Of a DNA stretch of 64,000 nucleotides, positions 26,237-34,894 are shown one piece after another; within the stretch, counting starts at the first letter, position 1; the number at the start of each line of letters is the position of its first letter. The notes beneath the pieces were generated by a model. The model saw nothing but the letters and a program-made list of their open reading frames with translations. It ran no database searches and was not told the DNA's origin. Origin of the DNA: Bradyrhizobium yuanmingense (GTDB lineage: Bacteria; Pseudomonadota; Alphaproteobacteria; Rhizobiales; Xanthobacteraceae). Location of the stretch: NCBI RefSeq assembly GCF_900094575.1, contig NZ_FMAE01000002.1, forward strand, positions 186,001 through 250,000. Direction: 5' to 3'. Position numbers and translations under genes: made by a program.

Positions 26237-27502
26237 ATGACCGAACCAACGCTCGCTGCGCCGATCGACGACCAGCGTCCGCGCGGATTTTCGCGCTACC
26301 AGGCGCTCCTCATCGCGCTGCTGGCGCTGACGCAGTTCACGATCATCCTCGATTTCATCATCATGTCGCCGCTCGGCGCTATCCTGATGCCCGCGCTCGG
26401 CATCACGGCGGGGCAGTTCGGCGTCGCCGTATCGGCCTACGCGTTCAGTGCGGGACTATCGGGCATCCTCGCCGCCGGCTTTGCCGATCGTTTCGATCGC
26501 AAGCGCCTCCTGCTGTTCTTCTATGTCGGCTTCACGCTCGGCACGCTGTTGTGCGCGGTGGCGCCGAACTACCATGTGCTGCTGATCGGCCGGATCGTGA
26601 CCGGATTGTTCGGCGGCGTGATCGGCGCGGTCGTGCTCGCCATCATCACCGACCTGTTCTCGTTGCAGATGCGCGGCCGCGTGATGGGAATCATCCAGAC
26701 GGCGTTCGCCGCCAGCCAGGTGCTCGGCATTCCCGCCGGCCTGTTTCTCGCCAATTACTGGAGCTGGCATGTCTGCTTCATCGCCATCGTGGTGCTGTCG
26801 ATCGTGACGATCGCCATCATCGCCTTTGCCATGGAGCCGGTCGACGCGCATCTGAAGCTGAAGCAGGACAGAAACCCGTTCCGCCATCTGGTCGCGACGG
26901 TCGGTGAGCCGCGCTACACGCTCGCCTTCGCCGTCACGACGCTGCTGGCGACCGGCGGCTACATGCTGATGCCGTTCTCCAGCGCCTACACCGTGCACAA
27001 TCTCGGCATCGACATCACGCATCTGCCGACGATCTATCTCGTCTCCGGCCTGTTCAGCATCGTCACGGGACCGCTGGTCGGCCGCGCCAGCGACGCGTTC
27101 GGCAAATATCCGACCTTCGTGTTCGGCTGCGCCATGACCGTCCTCATGGTGCTGATCTACACCCATCTCGGCCACGTCTCGCTCGCGACCGCAATCATCG
27201 TCAACGTGCTGATGTTCGTCGGCATCTTCTCGCGCATGATCCCCTCGCAGGCGCTGATGTCGGCGATCCCGGAGCCCGGCCAGCGCGGCTCGTTCAGCGC
27301 GGTCAGCGCCTCGCTCCAGCAACTGTCCGGCGGGCTCGGCTCGGTGCTCGCCAGCGCGATCATCGCCCAAGGCGCGGACGGCGCGCTACTCCATTTCGAC
27401 CGGATCGGCTACGTCGTCGTGACCACGACGATCATCACGCTGGTGATGATGTACTTCGTGCAGAAGGCGGTGGCGGAGCGGACGGGGAAGCGGGTGGTGT
27501 GA
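26237..27502 (+). CDS. Major facilitator superfamily transporter
   Basis: A 421-residue protein with twelve predicted membrane helices. The loop 2-3 motif GFADRFDRKRLL is the MFS motif A; GIPAGLFLANYWSW is motif C, found in drug/H+ antiporters (DHA1, AraJ/Bcr-like). It probably exports small hydrophobic compounds or sugars. ATG 26237 gives a normal cytoplasmic N-terminus. It is divergent from the UbiA gene across 274 bases in which I see no clear operator. Its last 48 bases recur 1.35 kb downstream. Confidence 0.88.
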   Translation: MTEPTLAAPIDDQRPRGFSRYQALLIALLALTQFTIILDFIIMSPLGAILMPALGITAGQFGVAVSAYAFSAGLSGILAAGFADRFDRKRLLLFFYVGFTLGTLLCAVAPNYHVLLIGRIVTGLFGGVIGAVVLAIITDLFSLQMRGRVMGIIQTAFAASQVLGIPAGLFLANYWSWHVCFIAIVVLSIVTIAIIAFAMEPVDAHLKLKQDRNPFRHLVATVGEPRYTLAFAVTTLLATGGYMLMPFSSAYTVHNLGIDITHLPTIYLVSGLFSIVTGPLVGRASDAFGKYPTFVFGCAMTVLMVLIYTHLGHVSLATAIIVNVLMFVGIFSRMIPSQALMSAIPEPGQRGSFSAVSASLQQLSGGLGSVLASAIIAQGADGALLHFDRIGYVVVTTTIITLVMMYFVQKAVAERTGKRVV

Positions 27503-27504
27503 GG
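27457..27504 (+). repeat. Direct repeat copy 1: 3' end of the MFS gene
   Basis: These 48 bases encode the last residues of the MFS transporter (VQKAVAERTGKRVV and stop). They are repeated at 28804-28851 with three mismatches. Confidence 0.9.
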
Positions 27505-27658
27505 GGGAGAGGAGCCGCCGTGCGAATTCGTTTTCCGCGCGATGGAAGTCACCTGCTTTGTGGTGGACACAGTGCCACACGTCACGCAGCCACGTTCTTC
27601 GCTAGTTTTATCCGATCGGTCCTCGCGACTCGACAAGAAACAAGACCAAGGGCGGGAA

Positions 27659-28642
27659 ATGAGAAAGCTGACACGACGAACATTCGTGATGGGTTCGGCC
27701 GTCGCGTTGTGCGCGCCGGCTGTAAGGACCGAGGCGCAATCCGCGTGGCCGTCCAAATCGATCAGGATCATCGTGCCCTATCCACCGGGCGGCCAGACCG
27801 ATGGCATCGCGCGCGCGTTCGGCGACTTCCTGGCGCGGCAGGTGGGCAAGCCGGTCATCGTCGAGAACAAGGGCGGCGCCGGCGGCGTCATCGGCGTGGC
27901 AGAAGCGAAACGCGCCGATCCGGACGGCACCACCATCCTGTGCACGATCTCGTCGTCGCTGATCCAGAACCGCGTCACGGTAAGAGACCTGCCCTACGAT
28001 CCCGAAAATGATTTTACCTATCTGACGATGGTCATCGGCGCTGGCGGTCCGGTCGTGGCGGCGAAGAAGACCGGTGCGACCAACCTGCGCGAGTTCATCG
28101 AATACTGCAAGAAAGTCGGCAGCGTGAACTGGGGATCCTACGGCGTGGGCTCGACGCCGCACGTCCTGATCGAGACGATCGCCAAGCAATACGGCATAAA
28201 GGTTCAGGTCATCCAGTATCGCGGCGAGGCGCCGATGTGGAATGACGTCGCCGGACAGACGCTTGATGGCGCCGCCGGGAGCTATGCCGCAGCCGCGCCC
28301 GTCATCCAGGCCGGCACCGGCAACCTGATCGGCGTGGTCGGCACCCGTCTGCCGCCCCATCCGGACACGCCGACCATGACCGAGCAAGGCGCCGTCGGCG
28401 ACTTCTACAATCTGCGTCCCTTCACCACGTTTGCGGTGCCGTCCGGCACGCCGCGGGATATCGTCGATCGCCTCTCGCCGCTGCTGATCCAAGCCGGAAC
28501 CGATCCGAAAGTTCAGCAGATGCTGAACAACTTCATCCTGTCATCGCCGGCCGATTTCGAAACGACGAATCGGATCTTCAAGCGCGACAGCGACGTGATG
28601 CTCCGCATCCTGGGCGATCTCGGCGTCAAGCCGTCGGATTAG
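27659..28642 (+). CDS. Tat-exported Bug/TctC family solute-binding protein
   Basis: A 327-residue protein of the tripartite tricarboxylate transporter receptor (Bug) family: WPSKSIRIIVPYPPGGQTDGIAR, VENKGGAGGVIG, QVIQYRGEAP and a C-terminal ..DF. The N-terminus RKLTRRTFVMGSAVA is a twin-arginine signal, so it folds before export. Bug proteins bind carboxylates in the periplasm. No TctA/TctB membrane subunits are nearby, so it is an orphan receptor, common in this family. It lies between two copies of a 48-base direct repeat. Start 27659 is set by the Tat signal and GGGCGGGA ribosome site. Confidence 0.9.
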   Translation: MRKLTRRTFVMGSAVALCAPAVRTEAQSAWPSKSIRIIVPYPPGGQTDGIARAFGDFLARQVGKPVIVENKGGAGGVIGVAEAKRADPDGTTILCTISSSLIQNRVTVRDLPYDPENDFTYLTMVIGAGGPVVAAKKTGATNLREFIEYCKKVGSVNWGSYGVGSTPHVLIETIAKQYGIKVQVIQYRGEAPMWNDVAGQTLDGAAGSYAAAAPVIQAGTGNLIGVVGTRLPPHPDTPTMTEQGAVGDFYNLRPFTTFAVPSGTPRDIVDRLSPLLIQAGTDPKVQQMLNNFILSSPADFETTNRIFKRDSDVMLRILGDLGVKPSD

Positions 28643-28803
28643 CCGCGTCGCGGCCTAGTAGCCCAGCCCGCTTTGCTCGTCGTGGCTCTCCGTATTCGGC
28701 GCCCAGCCGACATTGAGCGGATCATGGCGACACTCCGGGCGTCTGCCGGCGTGTCAAATGCACGGTCGTCGTTGCGGAGCCACCAGATGGTTTCCAGATA
28801 TGA

Positions 28804-28851
28804 CGTGCAGAAGGCGGTGGCGGAGCGGACCGGGAAGAAGGTGGTGTGAGG
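28804..28851 (+). repeat. Direct repeat copy 2: orphan copy of the MFS 3' end
   Basis: This copy matches 27457-27504 at 45 of 48 positions and still reads VQKAVAERTGKKVV-stop, but has no MFS frame before it. It is a relic of a second MFS gene tail or of a segmental duplication. It is the only recognisable content of the 294-base gap between the Bug gene and the LprI-like gene. Confidence 0.85.
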
Positions 28852-28936
28852 AACGGCTCCTGCTCCACATTCGGGTGAACCCACGCCGGGCCTCCGGTGA
28901 CCAAGGTTGCATCGATGCGCCGAACGGAGATCTCCC

Positions 28937-29434
28937 GTGAAATTCAAGCTTGCCGCCGCGATTCTCGCCGCAGGCCTCCCGCTGGCATCGATGGCTTTCG
29001 CCCAAGACACCGCCCAGAGCACCGCGCCAGCCGACCTTGCCGTGATCGATGCCTGCCTGAAGAAGGTGGAGAAAACCGGCGGTTTCGGCAGCGCCTGCGT
29101 CGGGCTCGTCGCCGACCCCTGCATCAAGGCGGCAGAGGGCGCGAATGACGATGTCGCCAGATGGAAGGCCTGCGCGGCGCGCGAACTCGCCGTCTGGACG
29201 CAGAAAACCAGTGGGGCGCTGAAGAAGGTTCAGGCCGGCGGGTTCGCCGACGCGATCAAGGCCGTCAATGACTCGCAGAAAGTTTTCGCCGCCTCGCGTG
29301 ATCGCCTCTGCGCGGTCTTCGACAACGTCGACCCCGGCATGTACCGGGGCGGCGCGAGCTACTGCCGCCTGCGCGAGACCGCGAACCGCTCGCTGAGCCT
29401 GATCAAGCTGGGCGCTGCGGTCAACGAGCACTGA
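28937..29434 (+). CDS. Secreted LprI-like/DUF1311-type hypothetical protein
   Basis: A 165-residue protein with a signal peptide (KFKLAAAILAAGLPLASMAFA) and a mature region with six cysteines spaced as in LprI-type domains (DACLKK, GSACVGL, DPCIKA, KACAARE, RLCAVF, SYCRLRE). This suggests three disulfides in the periplasm. Some family members inhibit lysozyme; that is not established here. Translation probably starts at GTG 28937, seven bases after GGAGAT; an in-frame ATG ten codons earlier would spoil the signal peptide. Confidence 0.75.
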   Translation: MKFKLAAAILAAGLPLASMAFAQDTAQSTAPADLAVIDACLKKVEKTGGFGSACVGLVADPCIKAAEGANDDVARWKACAARELAVWTQKTSGALKKVQAGGFADAIKAVNDSQKVFAASRDRLCAVFDNVDPGMYRGGASYCRLRETANRSLSLIKLGAAVNEH

Positions 29435-29590
29435 GGCTTCCTAGGGGGGCTCGGGTCACCGGCCTTGCCGGCACCTTCCGACGTGGCGACGACGGCCATT
29501 CGGCGCCATGAGCGCCGTGCTTCGGTGTCGCGGACCGGTCAGCAGCTCGATGTCCTGCGGATGAGCGATTTCAATCGCTTGAGCAGGGGA

Positions 29591-29677
<87 letters not shown>

Positions 29678-29828
29678 ATGCCGTTTGGGGCACGGAGGCG
29701 GTTACTACGGTTCGGTGACGCCGTTGTCAATTCATGCGTGAGGCCGGGGTCGGGATGCCGATTGCGCATCGCAAACCGGCCCGATACAAGCCTGACAAGA
29801 CGCACTCTTTTCCGCAGGAATGGCTCCC

Positions 29829-30794
29829 ATGGCATCGAATCTGGACACGCTGGTCACGGTTTTCGGCGGATCTGGGTTTTTGGGCCGCAGCGTCGTCCGC
29901 GCCCTGTGCAAGCGGGATTACCGGGTTCGGGTTGCGGTGCGGCGGCCGGAACTCGCCGGATACCTGCAGCCGCTCGGCCGGGTCGGGCAGATTCACACCG
30001 TGCAGGCGAATCTGCGCTATCCGGCCTCGGTCAAGGCGGCGCTGCGTGATTCGCATGTCGTGATCAATCTGGTCGGCGTGCTCACCGAGAGCGGCGGGCA
30101 GACGTTTGACGCCGTCCAGGCCAGGGGCGCCGAGACCGTCGCCAAGGCGGCGGCCGCCGCAGGTAGCGCGCTGGTGCATGTCTCGGCGATCGGGGCCGAT
30201 GCGCAGTCGCCCTCACGCTATGCCAGGGCCAAGGCGGCCGGCGAAGCCGCGGTCCTGGCCGCGGTTCCCTCCGCCACGATCTTCCGCCCCTCCGTGATGT
30301 TCGGCCCCGAGGACCAGTTCACCAACCGCTTTGCCGCGCTGGCCCGGATGTCGCCGGTGCTGCCACTGATCGGTGGCGAGACCAAGATGCAGCCGGTCTA
30401 TGTCGGCGACGTCGCCAGCGCGATCGCGGATGCGGCCGACGGCAAGGCCAAGGCGGGCGCCACTTACGAGCTCGGCGGGCCGGAAGTGCTGACCATGCGC
30501 GAGATCATCGAGGCGATCCTCGAAATCACCGACCGCAAGCGCATGCTGGTGCCGCTGACATTCGGCCTCGCCCGCTTCCAGGCCAACTTCCTGCAATTCG
30601 CGCCGGGCGCGTTCAAGCTGACGCCGGACCAGGTCACGCTGCTCGAGCGCGACAATATCGTGTCGGACGCGGCGAAGGCGGCCGGGCTGACGCTGGAAGG
30701 CCTCGGCATCCAGGCCGACTCGCTGGAAGCGATCGCCCCGCAATATCTCTGGCGCTTCCGCCCGCAGGGCCAGTTCCAGCGCATGAGCGTGTGA
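29829..30794 (+). CDS. NAD(P)H-binding NDUFA9-like protein (complex I-associated SDR family)
   Basis: A 321-residue atypical SDR: VTVFGGSGFLGRSVVRAL (dinucleotide site, residues about 9-26), RVRVAVRRPE, LVGVLTE and the Y-x-x-x-K-like YARAKAAGE. It matches the alphaproteobacterial homologues of mitochondrial complex I subunit NDUFA9, thought to stabilise NADH dehydrogenase or act on quinone. ATG 29829 is chosen over ATG 29820 because AGGA (29816-29819) is well spaced only for the former. The two differ by three residues. Confidence 0.88.
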   Translation: MASNLDTLVTVFGGSGFLGRSVVRALCKRDYRVRVAVRRPELAGYLQPLGRVGQIHTVQANLRYPASVKAALRDSHVVINLVGVLTESGGQTFDAVQARGAETVAKAAAAAGSALVHVSAIGADAQSPSRYARAKAAGEAAVLAAVPSATIFRPSVMFGPEDQFTNRFAALARMSPVLPLIGGETKMQPVYVGDVASAIADAADGKAKAGATYELGGPEVLTMREIIEAILEITDRKRMLVPLTFGLARFQANFLQFAPGAFKLTPDQVTLLERDNIVSDAAKAAGLTLEGLGIQADSLEAIAPQYLWRFRPQGQFQRMSV

Positions 30795-30807
30795 GGGATC
30801 TTCTTTA

Positions 30808-30936
30808 CCTCGCCCCGCTTGCGGGGAGAGGTCGGATTGCGCAGCAATCCGGGTGAGGGGTACAGGTCTCTCGAAGACCGCTCGTGCGGAGAGAGACCCC
30901 TCACCCCAACCCTCTCCCCGTAAGAACGGGGCGAGG
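30808..30936. repeat. Intergenic palindromic repeat (CCTCGCCCCG/CGGGGCGAGG family)
   Basis: The outer arms CCTCGCCCCG (30808-30817) and CGGGGCGAGG (30927-30936) are exact complements. An inner GGTGAGGGG / CCCCTCACC pair and a GGTCTCTC / GAGAGACC pair make a long branched hairpin. The repeat at 37619-37777 belongs to the same family. It sits between convergent genes (NDUFA9-like and DprE2-like). Confidence 0.8.
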
Positions 30937-30980
30937 GGGTGCACTGTCGCTGGAACGAAGACTGGCCTGTTACACGACTT

Positions 30981-31721
30981 TCAAAACTTCAGCTTCTTGA
31001 ACACCGCTTCCGGCAGCGTCTTGATGATCAGCATCACGAGACGCCATCTGCCGCTGACATAGACGATGTCGGTCTTGCTCTCGACGGCGCGAAGGATCTC
31101 AGCGCCGACGACGGGGGCTTCGACGGTGAGCGGGCCGATCAGCTTCATGCCTTCGGTCATCCTGGTGCGGACGAAGCCGGGCTTGACCGTGACGACGTGC
31201 ACGCCGCCACGGCTGGCGCGGGCGCGCAGGCCGGACAGGAAGGCGGAGAAGCCGGCCTTGGCCGAGCCATAGACATAGTTGGAGGCGCGGCCGCGATCGC
31301 CGGCGACCGAGGACACGCCGACCAGCGTGCCGCTGCCGCGGCCCAAGAACTTCTCCGCGAACAGGCCGAGGATCAGCGCCGGACCTTCGTAGTTGGAGCG
31401 CATGATCGCGGTGGCCTGGGCGAGATCGCTCTGCGCGCTCTCTTGCACACCAAGCAGGCCGACGATCGAGATGACGACATCGGGCAGCGCGGCCAGGCCG
31501 GCGACGAAGCCCTCGAATGAGGCGGTGTCGAGCACGTCGAATGTGTGAACACCGACCTCGACATCGTAGCGCGCGCGAAGATCGGCGGCGTCAGGCTCCA
31601 GCGCGCCGACGTCGCGGCCGGCGAGCCCCACATCGTATCCCGCTTTGGCAAAGGCGCGCGCCGTGGCGCGGCCGATGTCGGATGAGCCGCCCAGCACCAG
31701 TACAGACTTGCGCGACGTCAC
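30981..31721 (-). CDS. DprE2-like SDR (decaprenylphosphoryl-2-keto-ribose reductase homologue)
   Basis: A 246-residue SDR: VLVLGGSSDIGRATARAF (residues about 7-24), an active-site SSVAG...YVYGSAKAGF (Y-x-x-x-K) and a C-terminal hydrophobic segment RWRLVMLIIKTLPEAVFKKL. The tail and YGSxKAG context match Mycobacterium DprE2 (Rv3791), which reduces the 2-keto intermediate to decaprenylphosphoryl-arabinose. It lies three bases after the DprE1-like gene, the same pairing as in actinobacteria. The hydrophobic tail suits a lipid-linked substrate. Confidence 0.85.
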   Translation of the reverse strand: MTSRKSVLVLGGSSDIGRATARAFAKAGYDVGLAGRDVGALEPDAADLRARYDVEVGVHTFDVLDTASFEGFVAGLAALPDVVISIVGLLGVQESAQSDLAQATAIMRSNYEGPALILGLFAEKFLGRGSGTLVGVSSVAGDRGRASNYVYGSAKAGFSAFLSGLRARASRGGVHVVTVKPGFVRTRMTEGMKLIGPLTVEAPVVGAEILRAVESKTDIVYVSGRWRLVMLIIKTLPEAVFKKLKF

Positions 31722-31724
31722 GGC

Positions 31725-33050
31725 CTAGACCTCATCGAACAGACGTTGTGAAAGCTTGGAGCGGATGTTGCCGGCAGGGTCGAGCGCTTTGCGGATCGCG
31801 TTGAAGCGCGGCAGGGCGGGATAGCCGGCTTCGAGCGTCTCGCGCGACTGGCGCGCATCCTTGGCAAGATAGAGCCGGCCACCGGCCGCGACAACGAGAC
31901 GGTCGATCTCGTCGAGAAAATTCAGGATGTCGCCGCGCACAGGGAAATCCAGCGCCAGCGTGTAGCCGGGCAGCGGAAACGACAGGATGCCCTCGCCCTC
32001 GCCGAGCTTCTTCAGCACCGCGAGGAAGGAGGCATCGCCGCGCCGCGCGACGCGACCCAGAATCTCGCCGAGCACGTCGCGCGCGCCGTTCTCGGGTATC
32101 ACGCATTGATGCTGCAGAAAGCCGCGCTTGCCGTAGATGCGATTCCAGTCGGCAAGGCTGTCGAGCGGGAAGAAATAGGGATAGAGCGAGACCACATGGC
32201 TGCCGCCGGCGCGGCGCGCGCCCATGCGATAATACAGCTCGTTGAAAACGCGGATGCTGAAGCGGTTCAGCGTCATCGAGGGCAAATCGATGGGCACGCC
32301 AAGACCGGGATGCTTGCCGGCGGGAAACGCCGCGGCGCCGGCAGGAAGCTCGTCCTTGCCGGCGTGCTCGCCGAGATAGATCAGCGAGCGGCCGAGATCC
32401 TTGCCGCGGGCGGCGCAATCGATCCAGGCCACCGAATAGGTCGCGGCATCGCCTGCATCGAGCGCGCGCATCGCGGCATCGAGGTCGGATGCCGAGATCA
32501 CGCGCTCGCGGATCCACCCCGTTTCGACCTTGCGCAGCCGCAAGGTCGCTTCGAGGATGACCCCGGTCAGGCCCATGCCGCCGATCGTCGCAAAGAATGC
32601 GTCGGAGTTCTGCTCGCGCGAGGCTTCGATCAATTCGCCCTCGCCCGTGCGCAGCAGGATGCTGTCGACATAGCGGCCGAAGCCGCCTTCACAATGGTGA
32701 TTCTTGCCGTGCACGTCGGCGGCGATGGCGCCGCCGACCGACACGAAACGCGTGCCGGGCAGTACGAAGGGCAGGAAGCCGCGCGGGCCGAAGGTCTCGA
32801 TCAGGTCCGAGAGCAGCACGCCGGCCTCGAGGCGGATTCGGCCGGTCGCCGGATCGAACCACCTGATGCGGTCGAAGCCCGTCATCGTCAACGTCGTGAC
32901 GGTCCCGATCGCGGCATCGCCATAGGCACGGCCATTGCCGCGCGCCACGGTGCCGGACACGATGGCGTCGGCTACCGACGCGAACGCGCGCGGACGCAGC
33001 ATCTCGGTATCGACGACCGGGAAGCGCCCCCAGCCGCTGACGAGGGTCAT
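31725..33050 (-). CDS. DprE1-like FAD-dependent oxidase (decaprenylphosphoryl-ribose 2-oxidase homologue)
   Basis: A 441-residue vanillyl-alcohol-oxidase-fold flavoprotein. ARGNGRAYGD and VGGAIAADVHGKNHH (H114-H119) form the FAD site, the region around 311-316 matches the substrate lid, and GGRLYLAKDAR (K397) corresponds to the catalytic lysine K418 of M. tuberculosis DprE1. The position equivalent to Cys387 is Ala366 (PGYTLALDFP). The reaction by homology is oxidation of the polyprenylphosphoryl ribose 2'-OH to a ketone. ATG 33050 follows AGGAG at ideal spacing; an ATG 12 codons earlier is rejected. It is tightly coupled to the DprE2-like gene and downstream of uppP. Confidence 0.87.
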   Translation of the reverse strand: MTLVSGWGRFPVVDTEMLRPRAFASVADAIVSGTVARGNGRAYGDAAIGTVTTLTMTGFDRIRWFDPATGRIRLEAGVLLSDLIETFGPRGFLPFVLPGTRFVSVGGAIAADVHGKNHHCEGGFGRYVDSILLRTGEGELIEASREQNSDAFFATIGGMGLTGVILEATLRLRKVETGWIRERVISASDLDAAMRALDAGDAATYSVAWIDCAARGKDLGRSLIYLGEHAGKDELPAGAAAFPAGKHPGLGVPIDLPSMTLNRFSIRVFNELYYRMGARRAGGSHVVSLYPYFFPLDSLADWNRIYGKRGFLQHQCVIPENGARDVLGEILGRVARRGDASFLAVLKKLGEGEGILSFPLPGYTLALDFPVRGDILNFLDEIDRLVVAAGGRLYLAKDARQSRETLEAGYPALPRFNAIRKALDPAGNIRSKLSQRLFDEV

Positions 33051-33130
33051 GGGCTCAGCTCCTGCGCCGGGCGCGCCGCCCGGCATTGCGAAACTGAGTA
33101 CCGATCAAAAGCTTATATTGCGTTGAAAGC

Positions 33131-33214
33131 GTAGCCCGGATGGAGCGCAGCGTATTCCGGGATCGTGCCCCAAGTGATGACGGACCGGGATGCGCTGCGC
33201 TCCATCCGGGCTAC
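33131..33214. repeat. Intergenic palindromic repeat (GTAGCCCGGATGGAGC family), copy 1
   Basis: The left arm GTAGCCCGGATGGAGCGCAG begins at 33131 and its complement CTGCGCTCCATCCGGGCTAC ends at 33214. The same family recurs at 50903-50988. It lies between uppP and the DprE1-like gene on the minus strand and may attenuate read-through. Confidence 0.85.
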
Positions 33215-33225
33215 GGACCAAGGGC

Positions 33226-34032
33226 CTACCGTCCCAGCGCCAGCGCGATCAGGCCGAGGGTGCCGACGATGACGCGCCACCAGGCGAACAGCAGGAAACC
33301 GTGCCGGGTGACATAGGTCAAAAACGTCTTCACCACGATGATCGCGGTGATGAACGACACCACGAAGCCGATCGCGACGATGTTGATGTGGTCCATCGTC
33401 ATCTCGGCGCGGCTCTTGTAGAAGTCGTAGGCGAACGCGCCGATCATGGTGGGGATCGCCAGAAAGAACGAGAATTCCGCCGCCGCGCGCTTGTCGGCTC
33501 CGAGCAACATCGCGGCGACGATGCTGGCGCCGGAGCGCGACACGCCCGGGATCATGGCCACGCACTGCGCGATGCCGATATAGAGATACATCAAGAGCGG
33601 AAATCTGGTGGCATCATACTCGCGCGGCTTGAGCTCGAGCTTGTCGACCCAGAGCAGGACGGCGCCGCCGACGATCAGTGTGAAGCAGATGACCCACGGA
33701 TTGAACAGCAGGAGCTTGATGTACTTACCGGCGACGAGGCCGACGATGACAGCGGGCAGGAATGCGACCAGCACGCCGATCACGAAGCGGCGAGCATAGG
33801 CATCGCCCGTGAACAGGCCGATCACGACGTCCCACAGCTTGCGGAAGTACAGCCCCACGATCGCGAGAATCGCGCCCAGCTGGATCAGAACCGTAAACGA
33901 ATCCCAGAACGCGCCTTCTCCGAGATGAAAGAAGCGCTCGGCGATCAGGAGGTGACCGGTCGAGGATACGGGAAGGAACTCGGTCACGCCCTCGATGATG
34001 CCGAGGATCACTGCCCGTATAGCGTCTGACAT
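33226..34032 (-). CDS. uppP: Undecaprenyl-diphosphatase UppP (BacA)
   Basis: A 268-residue membrane protein with both UppP signatures: GVTEFLPVSSTGHLL (residues about 14-28) and PGVSRSGASI (about 165-174). These build the active site that hydrolyses C55-PP to C55-P on the periplasmic face, recycling the lipid carrier for peptidoglycan and polysaccharides and giving bacitracin resistance. It is upstream of the DprE1/DprE2-like genes on the same strand, fitting a lipid-carrier theme. Confidence 0.96.
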   Translation of the reverse strand: MSDAIRAVILGIIEGVTEFLPVSSTGHLLIAERFFHLGEGAFWDSFTVLIQLGAILAIVGLYFRKLWDVVIGLFTGDAYARRFVIGVLVAFLPAVIVGLVAGKYIKLLLFNPWVICFTLIVGGAVLLWVDKLELKPREYDATRFPLLMYLYIGIAQCVAMIPGVSRSGASIVAAMLLGADKRAAAEFSFFLAIPTMIGAFAYDFYKSRAEMTMDHINIVAIGFVVSFITAIIVVKTFLTYVTRHGFLLFAWWRVIVGTLGLIALALGR

Positions 34033-34201
34033 ATTTACGGTCCATTTCGGCTGGAAAAGCGGGGCTCTTCTCGCCTATTCGACCCCATGCCGCAATCGCA
34101 AAATGCCGAATCACGCCCTTGCTTCGAGGTTTTGAAGGACTAGTGTGGCGCCGCACAAACATTGATGGATTCTTAAGCACCATCACATAGTCAAAGGCTT
34201 C

Positions 34202-34894
34202 ATGTTTACGCTGTTTCATCATCCGTTCTGTCCGCATTCGCGCTTCATTCGCCTGATCGCGGGTGAATACGGGCTCGACCTGAAGCTGATCGAGGAGCGC
34301 AGCTGGGAGCGGCGCGAGGCGTTTCTGCTGCTCAATGCGGCCGGCACCACGCCCGTGCTGGTGGACGACGAGCAGCCGCCGATTCCGGGCGCGGCCATCA
34401 TCGCCGAATATGTCGATGAGGCCTATGGGGCCGGGATGGGCCCCAAGCGCCTGATGCCGGAGACGCTTGCCGAGCGTGTCGAGGTGCGCCGGCTGATGGC
34501 CTGGTTCAACGAAAAGTTCTTCGAGGAAGTCTCGCATCCACTCGTCACCGAGCGCATCTACAAGCGCTTCATGAGCGAGGAGAACGGCGGCGGGCCGCCT
34601 TCGGCCGACGTGATGCGCGCAGCGAAGGCCAATGTGCGCTATCATCTGGCCTATATCGGCTGGCTGGCGCAGACCCGCAACTTCCTCGCCGGCGACCGGC
34701 TCACCTACGCGGATCTCGCCGCCGCGGCGCACCTTTCGGCGATCGACTATCTGGGCGACGTGCCATGGAGCGAGGACGACGCAGCAAAGGCGTGGTACGC
34801 GCGGGTGAAATCCCGCCCGTCGTTCCGTCCGCTCCTCAGCGAATGGCTGGCCGGCGTGCCGGCGTCGCGGACCTATGTGGACCTGGATTTCTGA
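34202..34894 (+). CDS. Glutathione S-transferase family protein
   Basis: A 230-residue GST. The thioredoxin-like N-terminal domain (residues 1-78) carries a Cys at C10 in HHPFCPHSR, a beta/omega-type active site, and [14 protein letters not shown] as the glutathione gamma-glutamyl-binding turn. The C-terminal helical domain has the N-capping motif [13 protein letters not shown]. It conjugates or reduces electrophiles with glutathione. Its 3' end overlaps the queG reading frame, so the two are co-transcribed. Confidence 0.9.
   Translation: MFTLFHHPFCPHSRFIRLIAGEYGLDLKLIEERSWERREAFLLLNAAGTTPVLVDDEQPPIPGAAIIAEYVDEAYGAGMGPKRLMPETLAERVEVRRLMAWFNEKFFEEVSHPLVTERIYKRFMSEENGGGPPSADVMRAAKANVRYHLAYIGWLAQTRNFLAGDRLTYADLAAAAHLSAIDYLGDVPWSEDDAAKAWYARVKSRPSFRPLLSEWLAGVPASRTYVDLDF

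Noticed and set aside
27457..28851. Direct repeats as ends of an insertion sequence
   Set aside because: There is no transposase between them and no terminal inverted repeats. The repeats are a gene tail.
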